NCBI RefSeq assembly: GCF_900115085.1
Contig: NZ_FOVF01000037.1
Location: 1 to 41,861, forward strand
Direction: 5' to 3'
Length of the DNA: 41,861 nucleotides
Origin: Dokdonella immobilis
GTDB lineage: Bacteria > Pseudomonadota > Gammaproteobacteria > Xanthomonadales > Rhodanobacteraceae
Shown: in pieces, positions 1-7,311 of the stretch
How the letters are laid out: every line of letters begins with the position of its first letter
Position numbering within the stretch: position 1 is the first letter of the stretch
The notes under the pieces: model-generated
The model's database searches: none
The model's input: only the letters and a program-made list of their open reading frames with translations
What the model was told of the DNA's origin: nothing
Made by a program: the position numbers and the translations under genes

Positions 1-247
1 AGAACACCTTGACGTGCTGGGCCGGAATCAGCAGTACGCGGTGCCCCAACGCCTGCAAACGGCGGCCCCAATAATTCGAACTGCCACAAGCCTCCATGGC
101 AATCGAGGTGATCGGGAGCTGGTGGATGAACTGGGTGAATTTGCCTGCCGAAAACCGGCGGTTCGATTTCACTTGGCCTTCGGCATCCAAGACGCAGACC
201 TGATAGCAATTCTTTGCAAGATCGATGGCAACGAGACTAGGATTCAT
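1..247 (-). CDS. IS110-family transposase, N-terminal part (cut by window edge)
   Basis: Reading from the ATG at 247-245 gives 82 residues before the left edge. The start MNPSLVAIDLAKNCYQVCVL is the classic IS110 RuvC-like N-terminus, with the first acidic catalytic residue at D9. The second appears at E52 in the IAMEACGSSNYW block, followed by RLQALGHRVLLIPAQHVK, also typical of the family. IS110 enzymes are DEDD transposases that move a circular intermediate without normal terminal inverted repeats; IS110-group members have been shown to use a bridge RNA transcribed from a non-coding end of the element. A strong Shine-Dalgarno GAGGAGG (262-256) precedes the ATG but lies in the arm of a hairpin. 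The C-terminal catalytic serine domain is outside the window, so intactness cannot be judged. Confidence 0.9.
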   Translation of the reverse strand, partial: MNPSLVAIDLAKNCYQVCVLDAEGQVKSNRRFSAGKFTQFIHQLPITSIAMEACGSSNYWGRRLQALGHRVLLIPAQHVKVF

Positions 248-250
248 GAC

Positions 251-328
251 GGACGCCTCCTCATCTGTGACTGGTCGGTAGTACTTCCAGTCTGGCGCAA
301 CGTGACGCCGTAGGTGAAGGAGGCGTCC
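251..328 (-). ncRNA. Structured leader of the IS110 element; candidate bridge RNA or RBS-sequestering hairpin
   Basis: A perfect 10-bp inverted repeat, GGACGCCTCC at 251-260 and GGAGGCGTCC at 319-328, encloses two smaller hairpins: 269-274 paired with 287-292 (GACTGG/CCAGTC, 12-nt loop) and 294-297 paired with 306-309 (GGCG/CGCC). On the minus strand this multibranched fold ends three bases before the transposase ATG and its 3' arm contains the ribosome binding site. Known IS110-group bridge RNAs lie upstream of the transposase and carry two guide loops. The position and two-loop layout fit, but the guide function is inference, and a simple translation-control hairpin is an equal alternative. 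Confidence 0.5.
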
Positions 329-347
329 ATCTCAACACCCACAAAGT

Positions 348-393
348 TGCCCGACAAAAATTTGCCCGACAAGCGTGCCCGACATGCCCGACA
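348..393. repeat. Four direct copies of TGCCCGACA
   Basis: The 9-mer TGCCCGACA occurs at 348-356, 363-371, 376-384 and 385-393, at centre spacings of 15, 13 and 9 bases. The cluster begins about 20 bases outside the IS110 leader hairpin. It may mark the element end, its target, or protein binding sites; none of these can be decided from this copy alone. Confidence 0.7.
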
Positions 394-964
394 ACCGGGA
401 CACCCATAATTCCGTCCGGCTGCACTCCCCGGCCATGAAGCCTCGCTGACGGGGATATACGACAGCTCAGCCAGTGATCGACCGGCCAAGAATGTCGCTA
501 TTGCGAACCTTTCAAATGAGCATGATGGGGGCTGGGGGGGCTGGCTGACCTTCTTCGGAAATTGGTCTGCCCCGGGCGACCCGATCCTGCGTGAGAAATG
601 CGCGCAAGTGGTCAGGTCGTTTAGAGGTCGCATCAGCCGCTGCGCGCTTCCGATGCCCTTGAGCCAGCCCTGCCCCATCGCCACGACTTTCACGATCAAG
701 GCCAGGGCGGAGCCGCCCGCTCGCCGATAGCTTGTCTCGTTGACCTTTCAGCTCAGCTCTCTCACCGCTGAGCTGCTCTTCTGGACGTCCCGCTTCGCCT
801 CTCGGTGGAATCCGTCCTGGAAAAGGCGATCGGCAGATTACCCACGATGGGCGCGAAGCCTGACAAATGGCACACCCGGAATTCGGCACCGCGACAACAA
901 CAGCGGATTGGGGTCCTGGATCTCGAATCTATGGCCAATCCACGACTTGAGCCGGCTTCTTCTG
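394..964. other. Gap without a recognised gene beside the IS110 element
   Basis: This stretch lies between the IS110 leader and the 3' end of the beta-helix gene. Open frames exist on the minus strand (for example 512-889), but their translations are rich in Arg, Pro and Ser, resemble no family I know, and overlap one another in different frames. A minus-strand segment around 580-700 (reading MGQGWLKGIGSAQRLMRPL) looks slightly more protein-like and could be a remnant of a decayed gene. The motif ACAACCGGGACACCCATAAT at 391-410 belongs to a short dispersed repeat that recurs near 6230. Confidence 0.5.
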
Positions 965-2896
965 CTACTCGAAACTGTCGGCGAAAATCACGTCAACCAG
1001 TGTGGGAGCGGGTTGATAGAGGTGACCCAGCGCCGGACGGCGCGGATCGGTGGCCGGCAATCCAATCGTCGGTCCGGATCCGGTCAGTGCCGTTGTTGCG
1101 GTGACGACGCTGCCGGACTGTGCCGTATCCATGCCGTGCGTATCGCGCCATGCGGACCAGCCCATGTTCATCGGGCCTCCACCGCATTCGGTATCGCGCA
1201 TGGCGCGCGAACTCGTCGTCTCGATCAGGTTGGTGCCGATGTCCAGTTGCGTGTCGAACGCGGCCGGCACGCTGCCGAGACAGGAATGCCACGCATACGG
1301 AGCCTCGCTTCCGCTGCTGACGATGTTGTGGCTGAAGCGGCTTCCAAAGCTGGTCGGGTTGAACACCCCCCAGCTGAAGGTGAGCCCGGCGCCGACGAGC
1401 GTGTTGTGGTGGACATCATGGTTGCGCATATAGCAGGTTTCCTGGAAGCACTGCACTCCGAGGCGCACGCCCGCATTGATCAGGAGGTTGTGATGGATAT
1501 GGACATCGACCGAATTGTATTGCGCCGATACTGCGATACCGCTCGAGGTCGCGTTCGCCGTCGAAAAGGCAATGTAGTTTTCGCGATAGGTGTTCCCCTG
1601 CGAATTGTCCTTGTCATGGATGCCGCCCGAGGTCGCGCCCAAGCGGATCTGGTTGTTCTCGATCAGCGAATCGCCGGCATCGAACAAGGTAAATGCATAG
1701 GCGCCCGAGCTCAGCATCTGGAACGGGCCAAAATCGGAATCCTGCACGATCAGGGCATGGCGCGAGTTGTTTCCCGTATCACCTCGACCATGTACGAAGG
1801 CGGGATTCTCGCTCGGTGCCGATCCTTCACGGCCCTCGACGAAACGCAGATGGCGCAGAACCAGGCCCGGTGTGCTCGGATCGCTGAAGATGCCGTATTG
1901 CTGGACATGACGGATATCGAGACCTTCGAGGCGCGCCCCAGGCAACTGGTCGATGCGGACCGTGATCGAACCCGCGTAGTCCAGATCGATCTCCGGCACT
2001 TCGTCCGGATAGGCGAGGATCGTCTTCGCATGCGTATCGCCGATGATGAAGCCGCCGGTCAGGTAGCTTCCGCGGCGCAACATGATCGCCTGGACGGGGC
2101 TGGTCCGCGGCAAGGCGTAGCCGAGGGTGCGGTACGGCTGGGCGAGACTGCCCCGGCCTGCGCTATCGATCCCATCCTCTGCGACAAAGACAAATGGGGC
2201 GGTCGCCACGTCGATGGCGATGCTGTGCGTCAGCACCTGCTGGGGTGACGCGCTGTCGCGGATCTCGACCTCGATTGCGACCGAGGTCTCTGTTGCAGGA
2301 GTGAACCGCAGTGTGCCATGGCGGAAATCGATCGACACGCTCGAGGGAGGCATCGGTGTCCCCCCCATGGTCACCGCGATGATCCGGAACTCATACGGGA
2401 AGGTGCCACCGACGACGCCGAGCCTCGATTCATACGGCAGGCCGGGATAGGCCATGCCACGCACGGCGGACTCGCCACGCAGCACGCGCAGCGGACCACC
2501 CGGGAGCGTTTCCGGAACGACAACCGACGCACCGGGAATGCTGAGACAACGGATGAACACCGGGGAAGAATCGACCGGTACCGTGGCCGGTGCGAGTTCC
2601 GAAACCGCGCAGACCTGACCCGGTGGTTGGGCGACAACGTCGATGCCAAGAGCCGCCCCCGGCAGCGCCGGCGTGGCAAAGTCAAATTCGTCATTCAAGT
2701 TTGCGGTGAGCAGCTCACCGGCCCGATCCAGTTGCACTTCGGAACCCAGCGCAAGTCCCTCGACGCGCACTACGACCGGTATGGATCCCTGGCGGCCGGT
2801 GGCTCTAACGGTTTCGGCATGAATGGAGTTTGAAACAAGGAACAAGACAAGAAGCAGGACCCGCGATGCGAGCTCGCGTTGGCGTTGCAGCGACAT
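965..2896 (-). CDS. Secreted right-handed parallel beta-helix protein with C-terminal DSFE tag
   Basis: From the ATG at 2896 the product has 643 residues and starts with a good signal peptide (MSLQRQRELASRVLLLVLFL then SNSIHA). An upstream in-frame GTG at 2923 would add nine residues; the ATG is preferred because AAGG sits about nine bases upstream. The N-terminal third looks like Ig-like or cadherin-type beta domains. The middle carries the DG.DS.GRGSLAQPYRTL element that opens many pectate-lyase-like beta-helices, followed by repeated N/H-rich turns (IHHNLLINAG, VHHNTLVGAG, RFSHNIVSSG) of the NosD/PbH1 kind. No catalytic set is recognisable, so a substrate cannot be named; polysaccharide binding or cleavage is a guess. 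The last residues, VDVIFADSFE, match a C-terminal tag seen on exported Xanthomonadales proteins. Confidence 0.85.
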   Translation of the reverse strand: MSLQRQRELASRVLLLVLFLVSNSIHAETVRATGRQGSIPVVVRVEGLALGSEVQLDRAGELLTANLNDEFDFATPALPGAALGIDVVAQPPGQVCAVSELAPATVPVDSSPVFIRCLSIPGASVVVPETLPGGPLRVLRGESAVRGMAYPGLPYESRLGVVGGTFPYEFRIIAVTMGGTPMPPSSVSIDFRHGTLRFTPATETSVAIEVEIRDSASPQQVLTHSIAIDVATAPFVFVAEDGIDSAGRGSLAQPYRTLGYALPRTSPVQAIMLRRGSYLTGGFIIGDTHAKTILAYPDEVPEIDLDYAGSITVRIDQLPGARLEGLDIRHVQQYGIFSDPSTPGLVLRHLRFVEGREGSAPSENPAFVHGRGDTGNNSRHALIVQDSDFGPFQMLSSGAYAFTLFDAGDSLIENNQIRLGATSGGIHDKDNSQGNTYRENYIAFSTANATSSGIAVSAQYNSVDVHIHHNLLINAGVRLGVQCFQETCYMRNHDVHHNTLVGAGLTFSWGVFNPTSFGSRFSHNIVSSGSEAPYAWHSCLGSVPAAFDTQLDIGTNLIETTSSRAMRDTECGGGPMNMGWSAWRDTHGMDTAQSGSVVTATTALTGSGPTIGLPATDPRRPALGHLYQPAPTLVDVIFADSFE

Positions 2897-3104
2897 GGAG
2901 GGCAACCTTGGCTGTGGCGTCACATTGTGCAGAATACCCGATCACCTCGGTCTCTGCCCTTCGTTCCCTGCGCTCTTCGTTACTGTGATCCTTGTCTTGC
3001 AGAAGGGGATGTCCCAATCCCACCGCCCCAACTCCATCACGGTTCGCGTCGCGCCCGGTTGCGTGATTGCGCAGGCGGAAAGATCACCGGGACCGACAGG
3101 GCAA

Positions 3105-4226
3105 TCAGGGCGCAACGTCACCCGCGCGCTCGGCAATGGGGCGGACATCCTGGACCAGCGTGATCAAGGTCTTGCCTGGCTCTTCGATCATGACTTCGTG
3201 AGCGGACTGCTCGAACCAGACCAACTTCTTCTTCGGGGCCTTCACCGTCTTGAACCATTCTGCCGCCAGCTCGGCGGACACGTTGTGGTCGTGACGCCCG
3301 AGAAACAGGAACAAGGGAGTCTTGAGCCTGCGAACGGAGGTCATGTCCAGGGTCAAAACTCCGGCCAGCAGGTGCTCCATCGAGAATTCATTGGCCTTCC
3401 AGATTCCGGCTACGTCATGGTCGGAATACTCCGGCGACAGGGCCATCGCCGCCGCTTCGGCATCACCACCCTGGCGATTGTGAACCATGCCGCCGTAGTG
3501 GTTCAGCCATTTTCGCTGTTGGAAGAGACTGTCGAGCGCAACAGCCTCATCGCCCTGCGCATAGGGGGCGAGCGCTTCGAGTTCAGCCACCGCCTGCGCG
3601 TTTCCGTCCTGTTGCGCCTGCTTCAGGGTCCAGGCCCAACCGCGTCGCTCGCTCTCCGGTGCATTCGAGATCTGCCCGATGCCGATGTATGCATGCAGCC
3701 ACTCCGGCCGGCGCCGTGCCAACTCCAATCCGAGATAGCTGCCCCAGGAATGACCGAGTACGTACACCTTCTTCTTGCCGAACGTCGTGCGCAACCAGGC
3801 CACCATCTCCTCGGCGTCGGCGATCATGCGCTCGCGCGTCATCGTCGGTGCGACCGTCGCCGGATCATTGGCAAGATAGGTCTTGCCAGCGCCGCGCTGG
3901 TCCCATTGGACAACGGTGAAATACTCCTCCCAGCCTCGCTGGAAATACCAGCTGGTCGGCATCGACACCCACCCTGGCCCGCCGTGCAGCATGAGCAGGA
4001 TCGGATTGCGGCGGTCGCTGCCTCGAATCGATACCCACTGGTCGATACCGCCGATGCGGACCTTCTCGAGTCGCTCGACACCGTTGTCGGCGACCACCCG
4101 GCGCAATTCCGCGATGATGTGGGTCGCCTCCGCGCGATCGTGTGGGCCCGGCGGCTCCGCGGCCTGCATGGTTGTACTTGCGCCTGCAATGACGACAGAG
4201 AGAAACCCGAAAATCAGCATTTTCAT
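3105..4226 (-). CDS. Exported alpha/beta hydrolase, prolyl aminopeptidase (S33)-like
   Basis: This 373-residue protein has a signal peptide (about residues 1-23, MKMLIFGFLSVVIAGASTTMQA) and a complete alpha/beta-hydrolase core. The oxyanion motif HGGPG is at 81-85, WDQRGAGKT follows at 108-116, and the nucleophile elbow GHSWGS puts the catalytic serine at 160. The acid is likely the D in LGRHDHNV, and the base the H in EQSAHEVMIEE near the C-terminus. HGGPG with WDQRG is characteristic of proline iminopeptidases of family S33, but exported members with this architecture often act on other esters or amides, so only the fold and catalytic class are firm. It lies 208 bases upstream of the beta-helix gene on the same strand. 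There is no clear terminator between them. Confidence 0.88.
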   Translation of the reverse strand: MKMLIFGFLSVVIAGASTTMQAAEPPGPHDRAEATHIIAELRRVVADNGVERLEKVRIGGIDQWVSIRGSDRRNPILLMLHGGPGWVSMPTSWYFQRGWEEYFTVVQWDQRGAGKTYLANDPATVAPTMTRERMIADAEEMVAWLRTTFGKKKVYVLGHSWGSYLGLELARRRPEWLHAYIGIGQISNAPESERRGWAWTLKQAQQDGNAQAVAELEALAPYAQGDEAVALDSLFQQRKWLNHYGGMVHNRQGGDAEAAAMALSPEYSDHDVAGIWKANEFSMEHLLAGVLTLDMTSVRRLKTPLFLFLGRHDHNVSAELAAEWFKTVKAPKKKLVWFEQSAHEVMIEEPGKTLITLVQDVRPIAERAGDVAP

Positions 4227-4744
4227 CAGCGTCCCAATGTTGTATCAGCGGGGTGGTCGATTTTGTCACGCTGGGCCGCAATTCAAAAACCGCGAGCCGC
4301 AAGGGATTGGCATGACCCACAATCCGCCGCCCATCGCCACCGGGAATTTCAGGCGCTGCGCATCACGGCAGGACCTGCAGCCGAAATTTCGGGACACCCG
4401 CTCTCTCTGCTGTGTCGCGCCGCGTGAATCATCAACTCCCTGCAACTGGATGGGCGCGCTCGGCTCTCGTCGCTGAAGAAGGCCGGAGCACGCCGGCTAC
4501 GGGCACCACGGTCCAACGAGGTAGCCTGAAGCAATCGGCCTGCCCGTGACGCAGGATCCGCTTGGCATTCCGGATGTCCCGATCAGTGCCGCCTTCACCT
4601 CGCCACTCTCGTAGCGACCGGCGTTGCGCCACGTGGACGGGCCATCCATGTCATTGATTCTCCTATGTGTAGGTCATTCGCCTTATGGCCCGGGCGCGGC
4701 GGCGCGAGGACAGTTCGAGCACCATCACTGCCGAGGATTCGCTC
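4227..4744. other. Divergent intergenic region, no gene recognised
   Basis: The region separates the minus-strand hydrolase from the plus-strand cytochrome b gene, so it should hold two outward promoters, but no convincing -35/-10 pair stands out. Short frames here (for example the minus-strand one at 4349-4534) read like Arg/Ser-rich shadow peptide. The phrase CGGGACACCCGC near 4393-4404 resembles the dispersed GGGACACCCAT motif at 398-406, but only over about ten bases. Confidence 0.45.
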
Positions 4745-5485
4745 ATGCGTCCATTGCTCGTCTACGATCTTCCGACCCGCCTCTTTCACTGGATGTTTGC
4801 AGGCTTTTTCATCACGGCGTTTGCCATCGCCAATCTGGTCGACGATGACTCGGCACGCTTTTCGCTGCATATGCTGGCTGGCCTGGGCATGGTGTGCGTG
4901 ATCGCGCTGCGCCTCATCTGGTCCCTGGTCGGGACCCGTCACGCACGGCTCGGCGACCTCGCCTTGAACCCGATGCAGCTGGTGGCCTACTTCAAGGGCA
5001 TGTTCTCCTCCGGCAGCCGGCGCTGGATCGGCCACAATCCAGCATCGAGTTGGGCGGCGGTGGCGATGGTGAGCCTGGGGCTCGGACTCGGCATCACGGG
5101 CTATCTGATGGCCACCGGCGCCGGGAGTGACTGGATCGAGGAGACCCATGAGGTCATGGCCAATGCCTTCCTGGTGATCGTCCTGCTGCACGTCGCCGGC
5201 GTGGTGGCGCACGTGCTGCGACATCGTGACCGCATGGAATCGAGCATGATCACCGGAAGAAAACAGGTGTCTATCGACAATCAGGAATCGGTACCTGCGC
5301 GTCCTGTCGCCGGTTTGGCGTTCGTCCTGGTCACCGCGATCTTCATGGGCTACCTGTCGCAGCACTATGATGCACAAGCGCGCACCCTGGATCTGTTCGG
5401 AACCACGCTGCAGTTGGGCGAAGGCGAGCATGACGCTCCCTCCGGCAACATTGACGATGACGAGGACCACGACGATCGTGACTGA
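4745..5485 (+). CDS. Cytochrome b561-like di-heme membrane protein
   Basis: The product has 246 residues from the ATG at 4745, which has GAGG eight bases upstream; an upstream ATG at 4685 would add a polar tail unlike the family. It starts MRPLLVYDLPTRLFHWMFAG, the usual opening of prokaryotic cytochrome b561/Ni-Fe-hydrogenase-type b subunits. Four or five hydrophobic helices carry candidate axial heme ligands H15, H42, H135 and H149 or H156, and GHNP at 96-99 is a common family motif. Such proteins move electrons between the quinone pool and a partner, often a c-type cytochrome. A last hydrophobic segment (about 187-205) leads to an acidic tail rich in Asp and Glu. The gene overlaps the following LuxR-type regulator by a few bases, which suggests the two act together. 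Confidence 0.88.
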   Translation: MRPLLVYDLPTRLFHWMFAGFFITAFAIANLVDDDSARFSLHMLAGLGMVCVIALRLIWSLVGTRHARLGDLALNPMQLVAYFKGMFSSGSRRWIGHNPASSWAAVAMVSLGLGLGITGYLMATGAGSDWIEETHEVMANAFLVIVLLHVAGVVAHVLRHRDRMESSMITGRKQVSIDNQESVPARPVAGLAFVLVTAIFMGYLSQHYDAQARTLDLFGTTLQLGEGEHDAPSGNIDDDEDHDDRD

Positions 5486-6113
5486 AGGATCCGGCCCAGA
5501 GTCCGCCGTGAAGACGGACGCGGATGATCGAACGCGACGCGGTGGCGATCCGCTCCAGATCGGCGAGCGCGCCGTCATCGCAGGCGTGCTCGCCCTGATT
5601 GCGCTGCTGGCTGGCGTGGATCTGCTGATTGAAGAGCGCCAGGGCGTTGCGTTCTGGCACGTCCTGGTCGAGACCATGGTGGCGGTAGCCGCGTGCTTCG
5701 GTGCATTCCAGCTGCTGCACGGCGCCTGGCGGCTGCGCAAACGCCTCGATGCCCAGGACCGCGATTTCTCGGCCTTCAGGCAGGAAGCCGAGGCGTGGCG
5801 CATGGGGTCAAGGAAATATCTGGACGGCCTGTCCCGCTCGATCGGCCGACAAATGGAGCAGTGGCATCTGTCGGCAGCTGAAATGGAAGTCGCATTCCTT
5901 CTGCTCAAGGGCCTGAGCCTCAAGGAGATCGCTGCCGCGCGTCAAACATCCGAAAAAACCGCGCGCGTCCAGTCCAGTGCGATCTACACAAAGTCGGGAC
6001 TGTCCGGCCGATCGGAGCTGTCGGCCTTCTTCCTCGAGGACCTGCTTCCGCCCGGCAACGCCTCGCCGACCGACTCCACGACCGGCTCGAACATCGGCCC
6101 ACCTGGAAACTGA
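5478..6113 (+). CDS. Membrane-anchored LuxR-type HTH regulator
   Basis: From the GTG at 5478 the protein has 211 residues and overlaps the cytochrome b gene by eight bases. An ATG at 5457 is an alternative that adds seven residues; neither has a good Shine-Dalgarno, so the start is uncertain. Two transmembrane helices (about 32-50 and 60-82) are followed by a charged, probably coiled-coil linker. The C-terminal LuxR/GerE helix-turn-helix reads LSAAEMEVAFLLLKGLSLKE, then IAAARQTSEKTARVQSSAIY, ending in LSGRSELSAFFLEDLL. This LKGLSLKEIA...LSGR.ELSAFFLEDLL signature belongs to a widespread family of small membrane-bound regulators with no receiver domain. With a cytochrome b partner, a redox or membrane signal is a reasonable but untested input. 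Targets are unknown. Confidence 0.85.
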   Translation: MTEGSGPESAVKTDADDRTRRGGDPLQIGERAVIAGVLALIALLAGVDLLIEERQGVAFWHVLVETMVAVAACFGAFQLLHGAWRLRKRLDAQDRDFSAFRQEAEAWRMGSRKYLDGLSRSIGRQMEQWHLSAAEMEVAFLLLKGLSLKEIAAARQTSEKTARVQSSAIYTKSGLSGRSELSAFFLEDLLPPGNASPTDSTTGSNIGPPGN

Positions 6114-6586
6114 CGCGATCTTACCGGCTCGTCGAGACGTGTGGATGAGGGCGGTGTCCAATGGGCGATTCGGAAAGACTCGGGGCATCCACGCTGCGAC
6201 AACCGTTGCGACAACCGATGCAACAACCGGAACGCCCATGATTTCGCCCCGGTGCACCCGTTACAACCTATCGCGTCCCTGGCATGTGCCGGACGAGGAT
6301 GGAATCACTACCGCGCGTGATTCGTTCTTGCTGCAATGCCCGCCGGTGCGTTTGGCCTGATCCCGCGCGGCGAGACCGCGGACGTTGAATTCGGCCTCCA
6401 TGCGGCGGTGATTCACCTCATCGCGGAAGGATTGCTGCATCCGGGTGGACAGGCTCCTGCGTTCGCGCAGTTCGACCTCGCGGGAAGCGGCGAAATGGAC
6501 CTTCAAGACTGCCCTTTCCTGGCTGCCCGTGACTGACCATGAATGTCCTGACCGCTGCCTGTTGGACAGCGGCGCCGATGGGCCGC
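6114..6586. other. Intergenic region with tandem 11-mers, no gene recognised
   Basis: Three near-identical 11-mers, TGCGACAACCG at 6195-6205 and 6207-6217 and TGCAACAACCG at 6219-6229, run at a 12-base period into GAACGCCCATGATTT. The last part resembles the sequence at 385-411. A minus-strand frame at 6261-6593 could be read as a divergent partner of the TetR gene, but its translation matches no family I know and it would start inside the TetR control region. Confidence 0.5.
6195..6244. repeat. Tandem TGCRACAACCG repeats ending in GAACGCCCATGATTT
   Basis: Three copies at a regular 12-base period, the third leading into a segment homologous to positions 385-411 beside the IS110 element (shared skeleton ACAACCGGrACrCCCATrATT). 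This points to a small dispersed intergenic repeat family rather than to coding sequence. Confidence 0.6.
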
Positions 6587-6615
6587 TTGACAAAATAGAC
6601 CGACCGGTCTATTAG
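6587..6615 (+). promoter_or_regulatory. Promoter of the TetR gene with embedded operator
   Basis: TTGACA at 6587-6592 is a perfect -35 box; 17 bases later TATTAG at 6610-6615 is a fair -10. Between and overlapping them lies the perfect palindrome AATAGACCG-AC-CGGTCTATT (6594-6613), two 9-base arms with a 2-base centre. A repressor bound there would cover the whole promoter. The TAGACC...GGTCTA core is the kind of box bound by several TetR-family regulators (NemR- and AcuR-like). The -10 ends only seven bases before the ATG at 6623, so the transcript should be leaderless. Confidence 0.8.
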
Positions 6616-6622
6616 CTTGTCA

Positions 6623-7207
6623 ATGACGCACGTGACCAAACATCAACTGTTGGCGCAGGGCATCGAACTGTTGCTGCGTTGCGGCTACAACGACCTGGGT
6701 ATCTCCGCGCTGCTCGAAGCGACCAACACCCCGAAAGGATCGTTCTACCACCACTTTCGCTCCAAGCAGGACTACGCCCTGCAGGTCATCGACCTCTATA
6801 TGCAGGACGTCCATGCCGGTCTGGAGGAGTGCCTCGGCGAGAGTACCCGACCGCCACTCGAGCGGATCCGTGACTTCTTCGAGGCCAGCGAAGAAAAGTA
6901 TCGGACCCAGGGCTATATGGGTTGCCTGCTCGGTGGCCTGGGGCAGGAACTGTCCGGCATAAACGAAGCTTTCCGTCACAAGGTGGAAGAGTGCCTGGAG
7001 CAGATCGCTGGCCGACTGGCCGTATGCCTCGACGAAGCGAAACAGAGCGGCGATCTGCCAAAAGACGCAAACCCCCGAAAGCTCGCCGAGCTGCTCGTCA
7101 ACTGCTGGGAAGGCGCGGCTCTGCGTACCCGCCTGCGACGCGATCCAAGGCCTCTGCGGGAAATGCTCGATTTCTATTTCCTCGCAGCTGCGGGGTCACA
7201 CGCATGA
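6623..7207 (+). CDS. TetR/AcrR-family transcriptional repressor
   Basis: The 194-residue protein opens with a TetR DNA-binding domain: a first helix around LLAQGIELLLRCGYNDLGIS and the recognition region LLEATNTPKGSFYHHFRSKQDYAL (about residues 27-50). The C-terminal ligand domain is helical and resembles those of TetR_C-type regulators that answer to small electrophiles or lipophilic compounds, with cysteines in MGCLL and ECLE. Autoregulation is strongly suggested by the operator inside its own promoter. The ATG at 6623 is preferred over a TTG at 6617 because the predicted transcript starts at about 6622-6623. The cupin gene 104 bases downstream on the same strand, before a terminator, is the likely co-regulated gene. 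Confidence 0.92.
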   Translation: MTHVTKHQLLAQGIELLLRCGYNDLGISALLEATNTPKGSFYHHFRSKQDYALQVIDLYMQDVHAGLEECLGESTRPPLERIRDFFEASEEKYRTQGYMGCLLGGLGQELSGINEAFRHKVEECLEQIAGRLAVCLDEAKQSGDLPKDANPRKLAELLVNCWEGAALRTRLRRDPRPLREMLDFYFLAAAGSHA

Positions 7208-7311
7208 AATGCCCTGCTTACACCCGGCTCTGTCCTGGTCGGCACCACCATGGGCGAATTTCGTCCCGGTAGCCGGCTCTTTCCGAAGCACACACACGAG
7301 GAGAAGCCACG

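Noticed and set aside
348-393. Possible CRISPR-like array from the TGCCCGACA copies
   Set aside because: Units are only nine bases, spacing is 9 to 15 bases, and there are no spacers or cas genes.
740-2248. A 502-residue plus-strand open frame
   Set aside because: Mostly opposite the beta-helix gene, Arg-rich and without motifs.
6261-6593. Possible divergent gene of 110 residues next to the TetR gene
   Set aside because: It would start within the TetR operator, has no recognisable motif and no ribosome site; possible but not supported.
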